A DNA stretch of 64,000 nt. Source: Phallusia mammillata (Eukaryota; Chordata; Ascidiacea; Phlebobranchia; Ascidiidae). The notes beneath the pieces are model-generated. The model did no database searches. It was not told the origin of the DNA and saw only the letters and a program-made list of their open reading frames with translations. The stretch is taken from NCBI GenBank assembly GCA_003260075.1, contig QLIY01000136.1, positions 137,713 through 201,712 on the forward strand. Reading direction: 5' to 3'. Positions 15,501 through 29,500 of this stretch are shown here, one piece after another. Made by a program: the position numbers and the translations under genes. The first letter of the stretch is position 1. Each line of letters begins with the position of its first letter.

Positions 15501-18500
15501 AACCGATGTGGTGCCGTTGCCACCGTAGTTGTTTGCGATAAAGTGTGCTCGGTATTCTGTGCCAGGTTCGAGAGACGTGAAGTTTACATTGGAGACGGTG
15601 GTGGTCATTTCGCCTTGGGCAGCCATTGTGCCGCTGTTCTCGAGCAGAATAAAGTACCTGGTTGCGCCGAAGGTGTCGTCCCACGAGTAGTCAATACTTG
15701 ACACTGTCTGCCTCGTCACTCTGATTCCGCTTGGAAAAGCGGGCACTGGAAAATGGAAAGCCAGGTTGATATCGATTCTATGTCATGAGAATGAGGAATA
15801 CATTTGAAACAAACTCTCAAACACAGCCGCCAATTGTTAAACGGAATGCTATGAGTTGAAAGTGACATCAGAGATTGGCGGTTACGTGTAAACACAACCG
15901 TTACTCCCAAACTTAACTTGGTTACCGTGTTGTCCTGTAATTTTAAAGCACTAATATCGTCGTTGTAATTTCATGGCAATGTTTAGTCTGCATTTTTAAA
16001 GCACGGTAATTACAGACACTTTCAAATGATAGCGGTGAGGGGTTACGGTGCATCGGTATAACCAAAATACTGCAAAAGTGTATGAAATGTAAATACCATG
16101 TAAAGAAATCAAGGAGAGGGGGGGGGGAGTCTGCATTTTTAAAGCACGGTAATTACATACACTTTCAAATGATAGCGGTGAGGGGTTATGGTGCATCGGT
16201 GTAACCAAAATGCTGCAAAAGTGTATGAAATGTAAATACCATGTAAAGAAATCAAGGAGAAAATTACGGCAAATCGGTTGCGGCATTGATAATACCAACA
16301 GCCCACATCAGTGTTTAAGGCTTAAGGTAACACTAGTACCATAAAGTAGCAGTGATGTCAAAAACATCAAAACTTTTATCCTACAGCATCAAATCACCTA
16401 AAAAACTCTTAACAAAATGTTTCTTTAAAAAAAGCATATAGCTAAAATACATTCAAGCATACGATAAAAAAAACTTACAGGTTATTTGCGTTGCGAGTCC
16501 GGGATCGCTCCTCTTTGTAAGCGCAATAATTACAACCGTCACGTTGTACTCTGTACCGTGAGCAAGCCCTGTGATCGTTGATGTCGTACCATCACGTGGG
16601 AAGAAAAGGCCATCGTTTTCTATCACCGTTGTACTGCCAGCCGGCTCTCCATCGCTTATTCGAATCGACAAGATTGCAACTACAGTATTAGGTACTGTGC
16701 TCCATTCGACTTGAATACTTGAGTTTGTGAAGCTAAGCACAGTAACGGTAGGTGGAAGTGGGTCTAACAAATAAACAAAAGTAAGTTTAGTAGTGTCGCC
16801 AAGAAAACAGTAGTGAAAACAACATGACAACTTGTAGGCAAAAATAATTTCGTGTTCTTGTGTGTGTACTAGTAAGTTTCTTGTGTGTGTACTAGTAAGT
16901 AAAATGACAATCGCAAACCACACTGTGGTGATTGGTTAAGCTAAGAAAATTAAATGTACAGATTTCGATTTCACTTTAAATCACCGACTATAATGCAGAT
17001 ATTCACGCTAATCGTTTGGAATTATGTCATAATTCAAATACCCATGCTTATTTCAACTCGTTTATAAGCTTTACTACGTTGAATGTCACGGGTATCTTTA
17101 TTACTACACAACATTTAAAGTATTATGGTTTTCAACGGCACTACGAAGTGTTTAGTAAAATAAGTTAAAAAACTTACTCGTCTGCATTCTGGTTACTGGT
17201 GACGTAAAACTATCAGTAACAGCCAAGTTCATGTCCACTCCGGCCTCATTAAACGGTGTAACCGTTACCATATAGAACTCTCCAGCCACAAGCCCATTGA
17301 CCGTTGTGTTAAGGGTTGGTGCGGTGATGTTGAAGACCATGGTTACTCCGCCCGACATTTGCTCACTGGAACGAATGAGCTAGTTAAGGGGCGAGTTTTT
17401 TTTAAAAAAATGACAGTGATTCAATTGCCTGACTGATTTTGAAAGAGGGCGGCTTGGGTTTGTAATTTGTTACTAAACATTACAGAATCATCCAGATTAT
17501 CTGAAAATACTAGGCCTAACGAAAGTCAAGTCAAGTAAAATTTTATTTGCATCGACACTTTGCAATTGGATAGGGCTTGAAATAAAGTGTAAAAAAGTTT
17601 CAAACATGATGCCGCAAACTCACGGTACGACTTCCACTCTGTAATAGCTGGCTCCTTCGGAGGCGTTCCATGAAAATGTGAGACTGGTGAAAGTACTAGC
17701 GATCTCCAAAGGCGCTGAGGTATTGCCCGCAACTAAAACGAAAGGCGATGTTGATAATAAAGGTTGCAATATTAGGTTGAAAAATAAAAACTAGTGGAAT
17801 TAGCGGTTTAAATACCTATTAATGGTGAAAATAACGGCCCAAATATACGTAAAAAGCGACATGCTTGGGGGGGGGGTTTTTTTAAAAAAATGACAGTGAT
17901 TCAATTGCCTGACTGATTTTGAAAGAGGGCGGCTTGGGTTTGTAATTTGTTACTAAACATTACAGAATCATCCAGATTATCTGAAAATACTAGGCCTAAC
18001 GAAAGTCAAGTCAAGTAAAATTTTATTTGCATCGACACTTTGCAATTGGATAGGGCTTGAAATAAAGTGTAAAAAAGTTTCAAACATGATGCCGCAAACT
18101 CACGGTACGACTTCCACTCTGTAATAGCTGGCTCCTTCGGAGGCATTCCATGAAAAGGTGAGACTAGTAAAAGTACTAGCGATCTCCAAAGGCGCTGAGG
18201 TATTGCCCGCAACTAAAACGAAAGGCAACGTTAAAAATAAAGGTTGCAATATTAGGTTGAAAAATAAAAAATAGTGGAATTAGCGGTTTAAATACCGTAT
18301 TAGTTTGTAATTCGCGGCTTACGATTTTACAAAATTTTACCCTATTTTTTGTGCAGTTAACATTCTAAGGCGGCTTATAATCGAGGGCACGTTTTAAAAG
18401 ACATGCCGATATATTTTTGACCGCCTTACATTTTTAGAAATTTAGCTCATTTTTTTATTGCATGTATCACAATTTATTTCTTGACAACAACAAGTCTTAA

Positions 18501-21500
18501 CATGCCGCACACAATTGAGGCCGACTTAAAATCGAGAAAATGTGGTATGCAAAAACTAGGAAGGTCTACGTTTTCAGAAAACAAAGTGATGTAAATTGTA
18601 AATAAGTCACCATACATGTATTTGTAAATATACTACTAAAAACACTAACCGGTGGAGACGTCAATGCATTGCTCCTCACTAAATTTTTGGATACCGGCAC
18701 CACTCATGGGAGTAACGGCTCGGACACACAAGGTGTACATCATGCCAGGTCTAATTCCGTCGTCGAAAGTAAGCGAAATAAAATTCTCAGTCCTGCAGCA
18801 CGAAATCAATTCGTTGTGATAATGATATATGCAAGGTGTGCTTAAGCAAAAAGCTTTTTACGCAATATAGTATAGGTTGTTTGTCATGTATCAATACAGG
18901 ATCCTAAGGTTAAGTGTTTCTCAAACCCGCAAGGATGAAATATAAAATAAAAATAAGATGTTTTTGGTGCTTTACAACAAATTACTTAAAATTGGAAGGT
19001 GCCTTTGTGTGCTTTCGTACAGATTTCATCGCAATGTTTGAAACGCCTTAGGTGTTATTTATCCTCATAAAGGCATCCCAAGTAGGATGTCGAAACGGGG
19101 GGGGGGGAAAAAACTGCTTAAAATTGTTCTTTCTTACGGATTTCATCGCATTGTTTGAAACGCCTTCAGGTGTTATTTATCCTCATAAAGGCATCCCAAG
19201 TAGGATGTCGAAACGCACGCAAATTACACTTGCCAGAAAAGTTCTTTTTAGGTGCAACGTAAAATTTTGACCACGAATTGTTTTTACAAATTACGTGAAT
19301 GTTAGAACCCTTTTCGAAAACGCGCTTCAAATGTAACGCACGACGCAAAATAAACTTGCCAAAAGCATTTTTACATGACGCAACGTAAAATTTTGGCAAT
19401 ATGAATGTTAGAAGGGAACCTACTGGCTCATGTTGGTAACCGATGTGTTGGTGACAGTTACAAGATAAGACTCAGCCCCATCATGTGGTCGCGTCCAAGC
19501 TGCCATGATGTTCGTCTGCGTGACGTTGGCAGTTCCCAGAATAAACATAACAGGGTCCGGGACTGAAAAGGGTAAATGTGTAAGACTACATGACTGTGAA
19601 AACGTTTCAAATGTTTTCTTCACATTATCAAATGTTTAAAAACAGGTTTTCTTGCCCTATGCCAAATTTTGTACTAAATTAATACAAGAAACAGACAAAC
19701 CAATATGGTTGTAAAAACATTCATAAACTTAAAAACATTGGCCGGTTTATTTCTTGTCAGGCTGGTGAAAAATAAAAAAACACATCTCAAACAAAAAAGG
19801 GTGAATCGTATTTTAACATACTGTAATTTGTGCACACTTTAATCACAAACAAACGAACTTAAGACATTTGCATTAATGTAAAACAAACAATTGTACATGT
19901 ATATCAAACATCCAAAGTTGCTTACCAGTTATTTGAGTCAGCCTATCACTTTCTGGACTCCTTAAAGGACCGTTGATCGCCACAACGTAAAGTTGGTACA
20001 CAATTCCAGGTTGCAGACGATCTACAGTGCCCTCCGTTGTCATGGTGATGTTTCTTAATGTGTCGGTGGGGCTGGTTGCCACCATTTCATACGAGGTTGC
20101 CGTGAGAACAGGGTCCCACCGAAAACTGATGGAGGTCGTTGTTGCGCTGACCACAGTAAGGTTTTGTGGTTGTCCAGGTGCTGAAAAAATTATAGGTGGT
20201 AATTTTGACAAAGTGGTCGCTACAATGGTGGCAACAGAACCATCAGTTTGTTTTCAGGTTCCACCGTTTTTAAATAACATTTTTGAGAGGAAAATAGCGA
20301 CATATTTTTTGTCTCAAAGTATTTTTTTAGTAATTTTAAAACCCATTTTTGCTTCTTTTCAAACTCCAAAAAACATCAAATGACATTGTTTTACCTGTGA
20401 TCTGATAAACGGGATCACTGGGATTGCCTTCACCGATATCAAATGTGGCCACAACCGTGACAGAATAATTGGTTCCAGGTAACAGACCGGTCACCATCAA
20501 AGGTGGGTTTCCAAACAGAGTTATTGGCATTCCTGCGTCCACTGTCACAGTGTAATTGGATGCCCCGGTAAATTCCGACCACGTCACGTCAAAACTGTTT
20601 GACGTAACGTTCTCGATAGTGACGTCAGTGGGAGCTGCAGCAGCTGCAATAAATGTTAGATAGTGAAAGTAAACAGATTTAAGTTGTAAAAAAACTGTGA
20701 GATTTTGAACGGGAAAAAATGCTGATATGCTTTATAACACTAGAACTCATGTTAATGATTGTGACCTATTACCCATTGCGATAAAATACCACTCAATGTA
20801 TTTAAGCTACTTTCTTGTCCCTGTTCCACAAAAACATTTAACTTCATTGCCAGTGTGTCACAATCCTAGCAAGTTAATAATGGTTGGCAAAAAAATATAA
20901 CATTAAAAATTAACCACAGCATTCACATGAATAAAAATTAAGTACAAAAGAAAATACCTAAAACATGAAGACCACAGGTTAGGTAAACTTACTTGTCATG
21001 GCAGTTAGGTTCGCAGCGGCGCTTACGAATTGTTGTGAATCAAAGTTCTTGGTTGCCGTCAATGAGAATTCAAACACTGTACCCGATGGTAGGCCGGTCA
21101 ACTCGATTGGTGGTGCGGTCGCATTCATAGACATTGAGTTGTACGACAACGTGTAGTAATTGGCACCGGTCACCTCGAGCCAACTCAAACTGATTGCAAA
21201 GTCGCTTTCTATGGCAGAAAGGTTCCCGGGCGCCGCTGGCACTGAATGTAAAAATCAAATACGTCACCACAATACAAAATACGTTTATAGCTTGTTAAAC
21301 AACATCAAGTTCATGTTCAGTTCTTTCTTCATTAAAATGACCGAAACCGACATTTTAAAAATAACGAGCTTGACCTAACATGGTGCCGAAAAATGGAAAA
21401 TTACGATGCAAATATATGGCAAAGTTGGAATTACGCCCGAAACTGGTCTGTTTTTTTTTTCAAACAGCTACAAAGCGTTAACCTAATAAAAAAACCTGAT

Positions 21501-23494
21501 ACAACTTACAGTACTGGTCTATAGGGTCAGTTTACGTAATGTAGTTTATTCCAAATATCTGTATGTAGTATTTTAATACACAACTTTGCATCAACTGATT
21601 TTGTGACCTTCGTCTAAATGCAAGAAACAATTACAGCGGAAATATTTGTGAAAAAAATGTGCCAAGTGTTGAATCGTTGTGACTGTATCAGTAAACATCA
21701 GAAGACACAATGTCAAATAAGTAATTATGCGATACTTAGCCAGGTCGAGAAAAGTACTGTTGCGACGCTTTCTGCATAGTTCTACGTTCCTTACCTGTTG
21801 TGAATGTGATGCTGGTTCCGTTACTACTCTGACTTCCAGATTCGTATATTCCACTGACAACCACGTGGGGGGGGGGCACGTTTGCATGTTCAGTTTTTTC
21901 TTCATTAAAATGACCGAAACCGACATATTAAAAATAACGAGTTTGACCTAACATGGTGCCGAAAAATGGAAAATTACGATGCAAATATACGGCAAAGTTG
22001 AAATTAGGCCGGAAACTGGCCTATTTTTAAAAAAACAGCAACGAAGCGTTAACCTGAATTAAAAAGCCTGATACAACGTACAGTACTGGGCAATAGGGCC
22101 AGTTTAAGTACCGCATTTTATTCCAAATATCTGTATGTAACGGCAAGAAATATTTATAACGGCGAGATTTGTGAAAAATGTAGTTTACATGTGCCAGGTG
22201 TTGCATTGTTAAGACTGTATCAGTAAACATCAGAAGACAAAATGTCAAAACAATAATTCTAAGATACTATCGAGAAAAATACTGTTGCAACGCTTTCTGC
22301 ATAGTTCTACGTTCCTTACCTGTTGTGAATGTGACGCTGGTTCCGTTACTACTCTGACTTCCAGATTCGTATATACCGCTGACAACCACGTTGTAATTTG
22401 TTCCACTCTCAAGTCCGCCGACCCGGGACAAAATACATTCGGTATCAGGAGTTGTTATGATACAACTGCCAGTTTCTGAAGACATAAAACCGTCTATAAG
22501 TCTTGAATCGTTCTTAAATGCTCGATCCTAAAAGTCTTTTTTAACAGCATTTACGGTCTCACAAAATTTGCACAAGTTTTATGCATATAATAAACCCAAA
22601 ACGGGTTACTGTTGTTACACTTACCAGGATAATGGCTTTAACCTGGTAACATTCAACACATGTTCACGTAGTTATTAACTTAAACTACATACCCGTAGTG
22701 TTTTGAGATACACCAGTAACAACGTATTCGTTAACTCCGGATGTTTGATTTACACTGATGCTGATCGCAGACTCGGTGTTATTGATGAAACTGGCAACCG
22801 TAGGGAATGGGTCGTGAACTAAAATGGAATTATACATTTTCAAAATACACAAACCTATTATTTTGTTTCGTAACATAGTAGTTACCCACATCAAATCTGT
22901 TTATTATATCTGTTAATTTATGCATCACTAATGATAAACGTTTGGTAAAGTTCTAAGGCTTTCACTCAGTCTACTCCAGAACTGTTTGTCATGGGCTGAC
23001 TGACTTTGTATATTTAGTATTTTTACTAGGTCTGATAATGAATTGTTAATGACTGTATTTACATAAAGGTAACAGTTAAAAATTAAAAAAGTAGAAGTCA
23101 ATAGTTTTTGGAACACTATATACGGATCTGTTCATAAGTTTAATGGTGAAAGGGGGGGGGGCCGGCCCGGGACAAAATACATTCAGTATCAGGAGTTGTT
23201 ATGCTACAACTGCTTGTTTCTGAAGACAAACGTCTATAAGTCTTAACTCGTTCTTAAATGATCTAGTCTAAAAGCCAAACAGCATTTACAGTCTCATAAA
23301 ATTTGCACAAAATTTAAACATAAAATACACCAAGAAAGGGTTACTATTGTTACACTTATCAGGGTAATGGCATGCAACATTCAATATAAGTTCACGTATC
23401 AAACTTGTAGAACTCTTCTGGCAAATGTAATTTTATTAAGACGTTTCGACGTCCTATACAGGTTATCTTCATCAGGATAAATAACACTGAATGT

Positions 23495-23554
<60 letters not shown>

Positions 23555-26500
23555 GACGACCTGTATAGGACGTCGAAACGTCGAAATAAAATTCTATTTG
23601 GCAGAAGAGCTCCACAAATATTATGCCTGGCAACAATAGCTTATATAAAAGTTCACCTAGTTATTGCAGACTGAATCTACATACCCATAGTGTTTTCAGA
23701 TACACCGATGACAACGTATTCTACAACTCCAGGTGTTGTGTTTATGCTGATGGTGATCGCAGACTCGGTGTTATTGATGAAACTGGCAACCGTAAGGAAA
23801 GGATCGTGAACTGAAAAGGAATAATAACGTTTTCAAAATACACAAACTTAGTGCTTTTTGTAACATAGTAGTAAACATCATAAAATCTGCTTATTATATC
23901 TGTTAATTTATGCATCACTGATGATAACCGTTTGGCAAAGCCCTAAGGTTTTGACTCAGTCCATCCTAGTACGGTTTGTCATTGGTTAACTTGCTTTGTA
24001 TATGTAGTATTAAGTGTGTTTTAGTCTAATGATCAATTGGTAATGGTTGTATTCAAATAAAGATTTAGGTTAAAAATAAAGAAAGTTTAATGTAAATGAA
24101 AAAGTTCAACGTCATTTTTCTATACTACTTTACTACATCACTCTTACAAAATTTTAACAATAATTAAAAAACAAAATGTTTGAAAACACAAGTGAGTCGA
24201 AGAACATTTCAGGCCTGTTTAAATTCGAAATTGCAAATCGACTGTTTTAGTTAATCTCAAACATTTGATTTTCTCGTACTGACATTTCCATTAGGCATTG
24301 TAAGGTATATCCCCTGTGATAAAATAGGACTGTTTTTTTATGTTTGGTGCATAAACCAACCTAATTTTCTTCCGTAAGTTGTTTTTAAAATAACCACGGT
24401 CTTTGCTGGCATTATGTAAGAATCTGTGCCAAGGTGTTATTGTGTATTGCCGTTTTCACTAAGCTTCACTTTATGAAGACTAGTAAGCAGCGTTTACCAT
24501 TACGTTACATTGCAAAGTCCTTTGAAACGTGTTTACTATTTTTGCGCATATGACGGTTAAGAATATTTGTTGTGTTAACAAGGCCTGCCTGCAAACATGG
24601 GGGGGGGGTAGTTTTTGTCCTGTAGGTATACTACTTAATTGTAGCACCCTGCTAAACAAAAAATGTTTTGATCCTGAACATTCCAAACATATTTAAATTC
24701 GAATTTCTACATCGACTGTTTTGGTTAATCCCAACTATTTCATTTTCTCGTACTGACATTTCCTTTAGGCATTGCAACGTATAGCTCCTGTGATAACATA
24801 CAATTGCTTTAGAAGTTTGTTGCATAAACCAATCTAATTTTGGTATTTTTAATAAACCACCGCTTTTGGCAAGAAACGAAGGCACATGATCCGGTACATC
24901 TACTTTACACCTTATGCAAGACTCTATGCCAAGGTGTTTTTGTTATTGCCGTTTTCACTAAGCTTCACTTTATGAAGAGACCAGTAAGAAGCGTTTATAA
25001 TAATGTTATATTGCAAAGTCCCGAAACGTGTTTACTATTTTTGGGCATATAGCGTTTAAGAATATTTGTTGTGTTAACAAGGCCTGCCTACAAACATGAA
25101 AACATTTCAACCGAAATTATAGGTAAATATGATAACTTACTTGTGTAGACAGATTCCCTCAAAACAGCACGCCCTGGGAAGTCATTAACAGCCGTCACTG
25201 ATATATTAAACTCTGTTCCACTGGTTAGTGAAGCAAGGTCCAGCTCGGAAACAGTCGAAGTCTGTAAATAAAGCTCGGTAAATTGCCCGTTTTAAGACAA
25301 CAATAAGTCAATTTAGTAATAAACAGATGTTACATCTGTTCTCGAGAAGCCTGATCCGTCGTTGATTGTCACTTCATAAGATGTTGCACCTCGCACATCG
25401 TCCCAGGTTAATGCAACACTGTTGATTGTTTGATTGAGTAGCATGGTGTTCGCGGTTACGCCCGGTCCTATAGTGACATAAGATTTCTTGTGCTTACAAA
25501 GGTGAGTAACTTTTTGTTAAATAAGAAAGAAATTCACAATAACGAATTACCTTTTTATAGACATGATCGTTTAAAAGTTTAAAGACTGTAACATGCTGCT
25601 TAGTACTGCAGGAAAGTAATTGTGTCAACGTTTGTGTGGCATCGAACAGGTTTAGTGAGAAACGTTTTTTTAGCCTGTTACTCTCAACAAGCTGGAGTGC
25701 CGTAAGGTGGCTTCATTAGCTTAAAAGGCCAATTTAGAGTCACCAGCTGCATTGATGAAGTCCAAAACAATATAGGCCTTAACAATACGCACTGAGTGTA
25801 GAAGTATATACTTTTAGGTATTGTCAGACATAAACGAGAATTGGCGCTTTTCGTAAACACTGAACTTGATAAAGTATTTGCACTTCCAGAGGAACAAGGT
25901 ACTCACGTGTTACTTGCAGTATATCCAGGTATGGCATAGCCATAATTCCAGTACTGGGACATCCCTCTATGGACGTGATGCATATAATGCTACTACCCAC
26001 ATTTAAAACGTACGCCGTTCCACTCATCAGAGCAGTAAAGTTTGCGGTGGTAATAGCCTGTCAATAAAAAGAAACGAATCAGTTTAACACGTTATTAAGA
26101 GGTTTTCCACGTAGTACATTGGGGCGATAGAAGCAGTTTTCGTGCATTTGTATAATATTGACAAATCTTATCCTAAAACATATTTACATTTGGGTTTGGT
26201 ATTGTAATGTCACTAAGTGCTCCTAGAAAGGACGCAAATAAAACCTATTTCGCCCTTCTTGATGATCCCCAAATACACCAATAGTTCCAAATAAGTCACT
26301 GAATCGAGAATACAATTACAAAACGAATTTTATTGGGGGGGGGGAGTATTGTAATGTCACTAAGTGCTCCTAGAAAGGACGGAAATAAAACCTATTTCGT
26401 CCTCCTCGATGATCCCCAAATACACCAATAGTCCCAAATAAGTCACTGAATCGAGAATACAATTACAAAACGAATTTTATTCTATGTGAGTTGTGTTTTC

Positions 26501-29500
26501 AGACCAATATCACTTCCACAAAATCACATTAAACGTGCAAAAATTAAGCTAGTTTCGTTTTGTAGGTGCCAAACACTATTCCTTACGGTAGTTTGAGGGT
26601 CCACAGTTGCAGAGGTATTCAGTGATAAATCGTAAAAGGATGTACCGGGGAACGGAGTCCATGTAATAGCTATGAAGGTTTCTTCAATCGCAACAAATGT
26701 CCATAGCACTAAAAGGAAGGAAAAAAGAAGAAAAAAACCCATCATAGACATACTATTACAGCTTTTTAATTGATTTTTTTCAAATAGTGCGTAAAAAGTG
26801 CTGGGGCCCAGACCATCCAAACGAATGAGTATATTATCTAAGGCTCATGGTGATTATAAAACAATCAAAAGTTAAAGTCCTTTCTTTAAACGCGTGGACC
26901 AAAAATCCAGTTAAAATTCACCATTCTCCTTTGAAGTTAAAACTGTACTTGTTTACGTGTTTAACTAAATATTCCCAGAGACAGTTTAGGAGAAAAATAA
27001 TGCAACTTCGTGGTTTCCTACAGCGATAGTTAGGACGCATAGAAACTACATCTTTTAAATAAACTACCTATTTACAACACGTCGCTATAAACCCTTTAGG
27101 GTTTTATTTACATTTTTGAGTTTCACAACTTCAAATACAACAATACTTTACGATACGATTTTATGACACAGCTTTTGTCATTCTTTCCGTTGTGTTTTTA
27201 CAAACAACATGAAATCAAATCCAAATATTACTTACTTGTTTCAATTCTGTCCGAGAATTGACCAATAGATCCCACAACGAACGCAACAGATACGTTGTAA
27301 ACGTTGTCGGATGGCGAGACGTCCGTGATAGTAAAAGGTGGAGCGTTGGTGTTGTTTTCGCGAATTAACATGTCTCCAAGGAGAACTTCTATGACATATT
27401 CCGTGGCATTGGGAGTGAGGTCCCAAGTAATCTCGAAGTCAGTCACGCGGGGGGGGGGGTGTTTTCGCGAATTAACATGTCTCCAAGGCGAACTTCTATG
27501 TGATATACCGTGGCATTGGGAGTGAGGTCCCAAGTAATCTCGAAGTCAGTCACGCCTACTCTTACCAGTCGCAAACCGTTGACCGTCACTTCACCTGCAA
27601 GGTGCAGTTTTCGGTTTGTAGTAGCACCCAAGAAAAAGTGTTTTTTGTAGACGTTAAGTTATACAGCAGTGTTCCAAGTTTACCAAACTTTAATATGTTT
27701 TTCGGGGGGGGGGGCAAGAAAAAGTGTTTTTTGTAGACGTTTTGAAGTTATACAGCAGTGTTCCAAGTTTACCAAACTTTAATATGTTTTTCAATGCATC
27801 TTAATAGACCAACAGCTTAGTTAATAAATTGCCTAAAAATATCCACCATGGCAAAATATTTTAGTTTTACCTTAATACGCCACAATATTTTTAAATATTA
27901 TCTATTTCGTTCATTTCTCGTTTGCTACAAATTGTTTAAGCCGCTTTAAAGCATGAGTATTTTTAAATATCGCAACTTTAAAGATATGAGAACTTTATAA
28001 GACTAGTTGACTAAATACAAAACCTTCAGGTTCATTGACATAAACATGAATTTGTTTTTTGAAAAAAACGAAGCAAATCATTGATTAGAAGTTACGTACA
28101 ATTAAATTATACTTTGTGACAAAAATTGGCACTTACAAATAATCTTACAAATAGGGGGGGGGGAGTTGACTAAATACAAAACCTTCTGGTTCTTTGACAT
28201 AAACATGAATTTGTTTTTGTTTTTTGAAAAAAACGAAGCAAATCATTGATCAGAAGTTATGTACAATTACATTATACTTTGTGACAAAAATTGGCACTTA
28301 CAAATAATCTTACAAATAAACCATATTTTATCCTGTAGTTTTGCCGTTTTCGCTAAAAGACATTGAGTATAGGTATTTTTTGAAAATATCAAACAAACAT
28401 ATAGACTACGGTAAGTATTTAAACTCAGAAATACTATATTAATTTAGTCTTTATACTTACTCGACGTGTTGACAATAGCATCAAAAGTGGGGCTAGTCCG
28501 TTGAACGTTGTTGTGGTCTAACGCCTCGACACTGAAAACAAACGTGTACGTGCTGTCCGGAACCAAGTTTTCAATCAACTGAGAAAACACGCCGCCTGAT
28601 TCGGCGCTGGAGTTAAACGTTTCGGTTCGAGTCGGATCTGACCCTCTCGTAATTTCGATAATGTAACTGACCACACGGGGAACAGCGTCAAAGGTCACTT
28701 GATGAGTAGAACCGGTCGCGGCCACGTCGACGTAGTTTAACACTCGAGGCGCTAAAAGCAAAAAAACAACAACAAAATGATCATATATAACCGCAAACAG
28801 AGCAGGAACTTGGCCGAATGTTTCGGTGCGCCTTAGCCACATACAGGCATAAAAGAACCTGATGAAAACCCGGGATTCGTCCCAAGGAACCTCGGTTCGA
28901 ACCCCGTGACAAAAAAGTATACATACAAATATAACTGCAAACATTGTTTGTTGTTATTTGTTTATGGCTAAACCTAAAAAGGTCATTTTGCTTTGCGACA
29001 CGATACTTTAAACAAAATAGTCGAAAGTAAATTTAATAATAAATGGAATTACTAGTGGTAAAGGTTGTAGTGTTACTGAAGTCCGTAAAAGCGGCAGAGG
29101 ATGGATAAATCGATACTAGCGCTCGAACTCTCGCAGTGCAGATTTCATTAGAACGTGTTGTGTAGTCGAATATGTCCATCGTTCCAGGTGCCCGTTGGGT
29201 TGTTGTGCTACCTTCGCACACGACTAAAAAAAGAAAAGTTTCCAATCAAGTTTTCATTGATGTACTTTCCGCACAACGCAAACCGTTCATAACCCTCGAT
29301 TTTAGGTTACGAGAGCTTTATATGTAGGGGGGGGGGAGTCCATCGTTCCAGGTGTCCGTTGGGTTGTTGTGCTACCTTCGCACACGACTAAAAAAGAAAA
29401 GTTTCCAAACCGTTCATAACCCTCGATTTTAGGTTACGAGAGCTTTATATGTAAACAGGAATAATTAAGCCAAAATAGAACACGATGTTCGGCGTTCTAA

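Noticed and set aside
23495-23553. Functional G-quadruplex or telomere-like tract
   Set aside because: A pure G run at a contig-type junction with inverted flanks is more likely an artefact than a regulatory element.
28809-28910. Functional tRNA gene
   Set aside because: A and B boxes are present but the acceptor stem does not pair and the anticodon arm is not clear.
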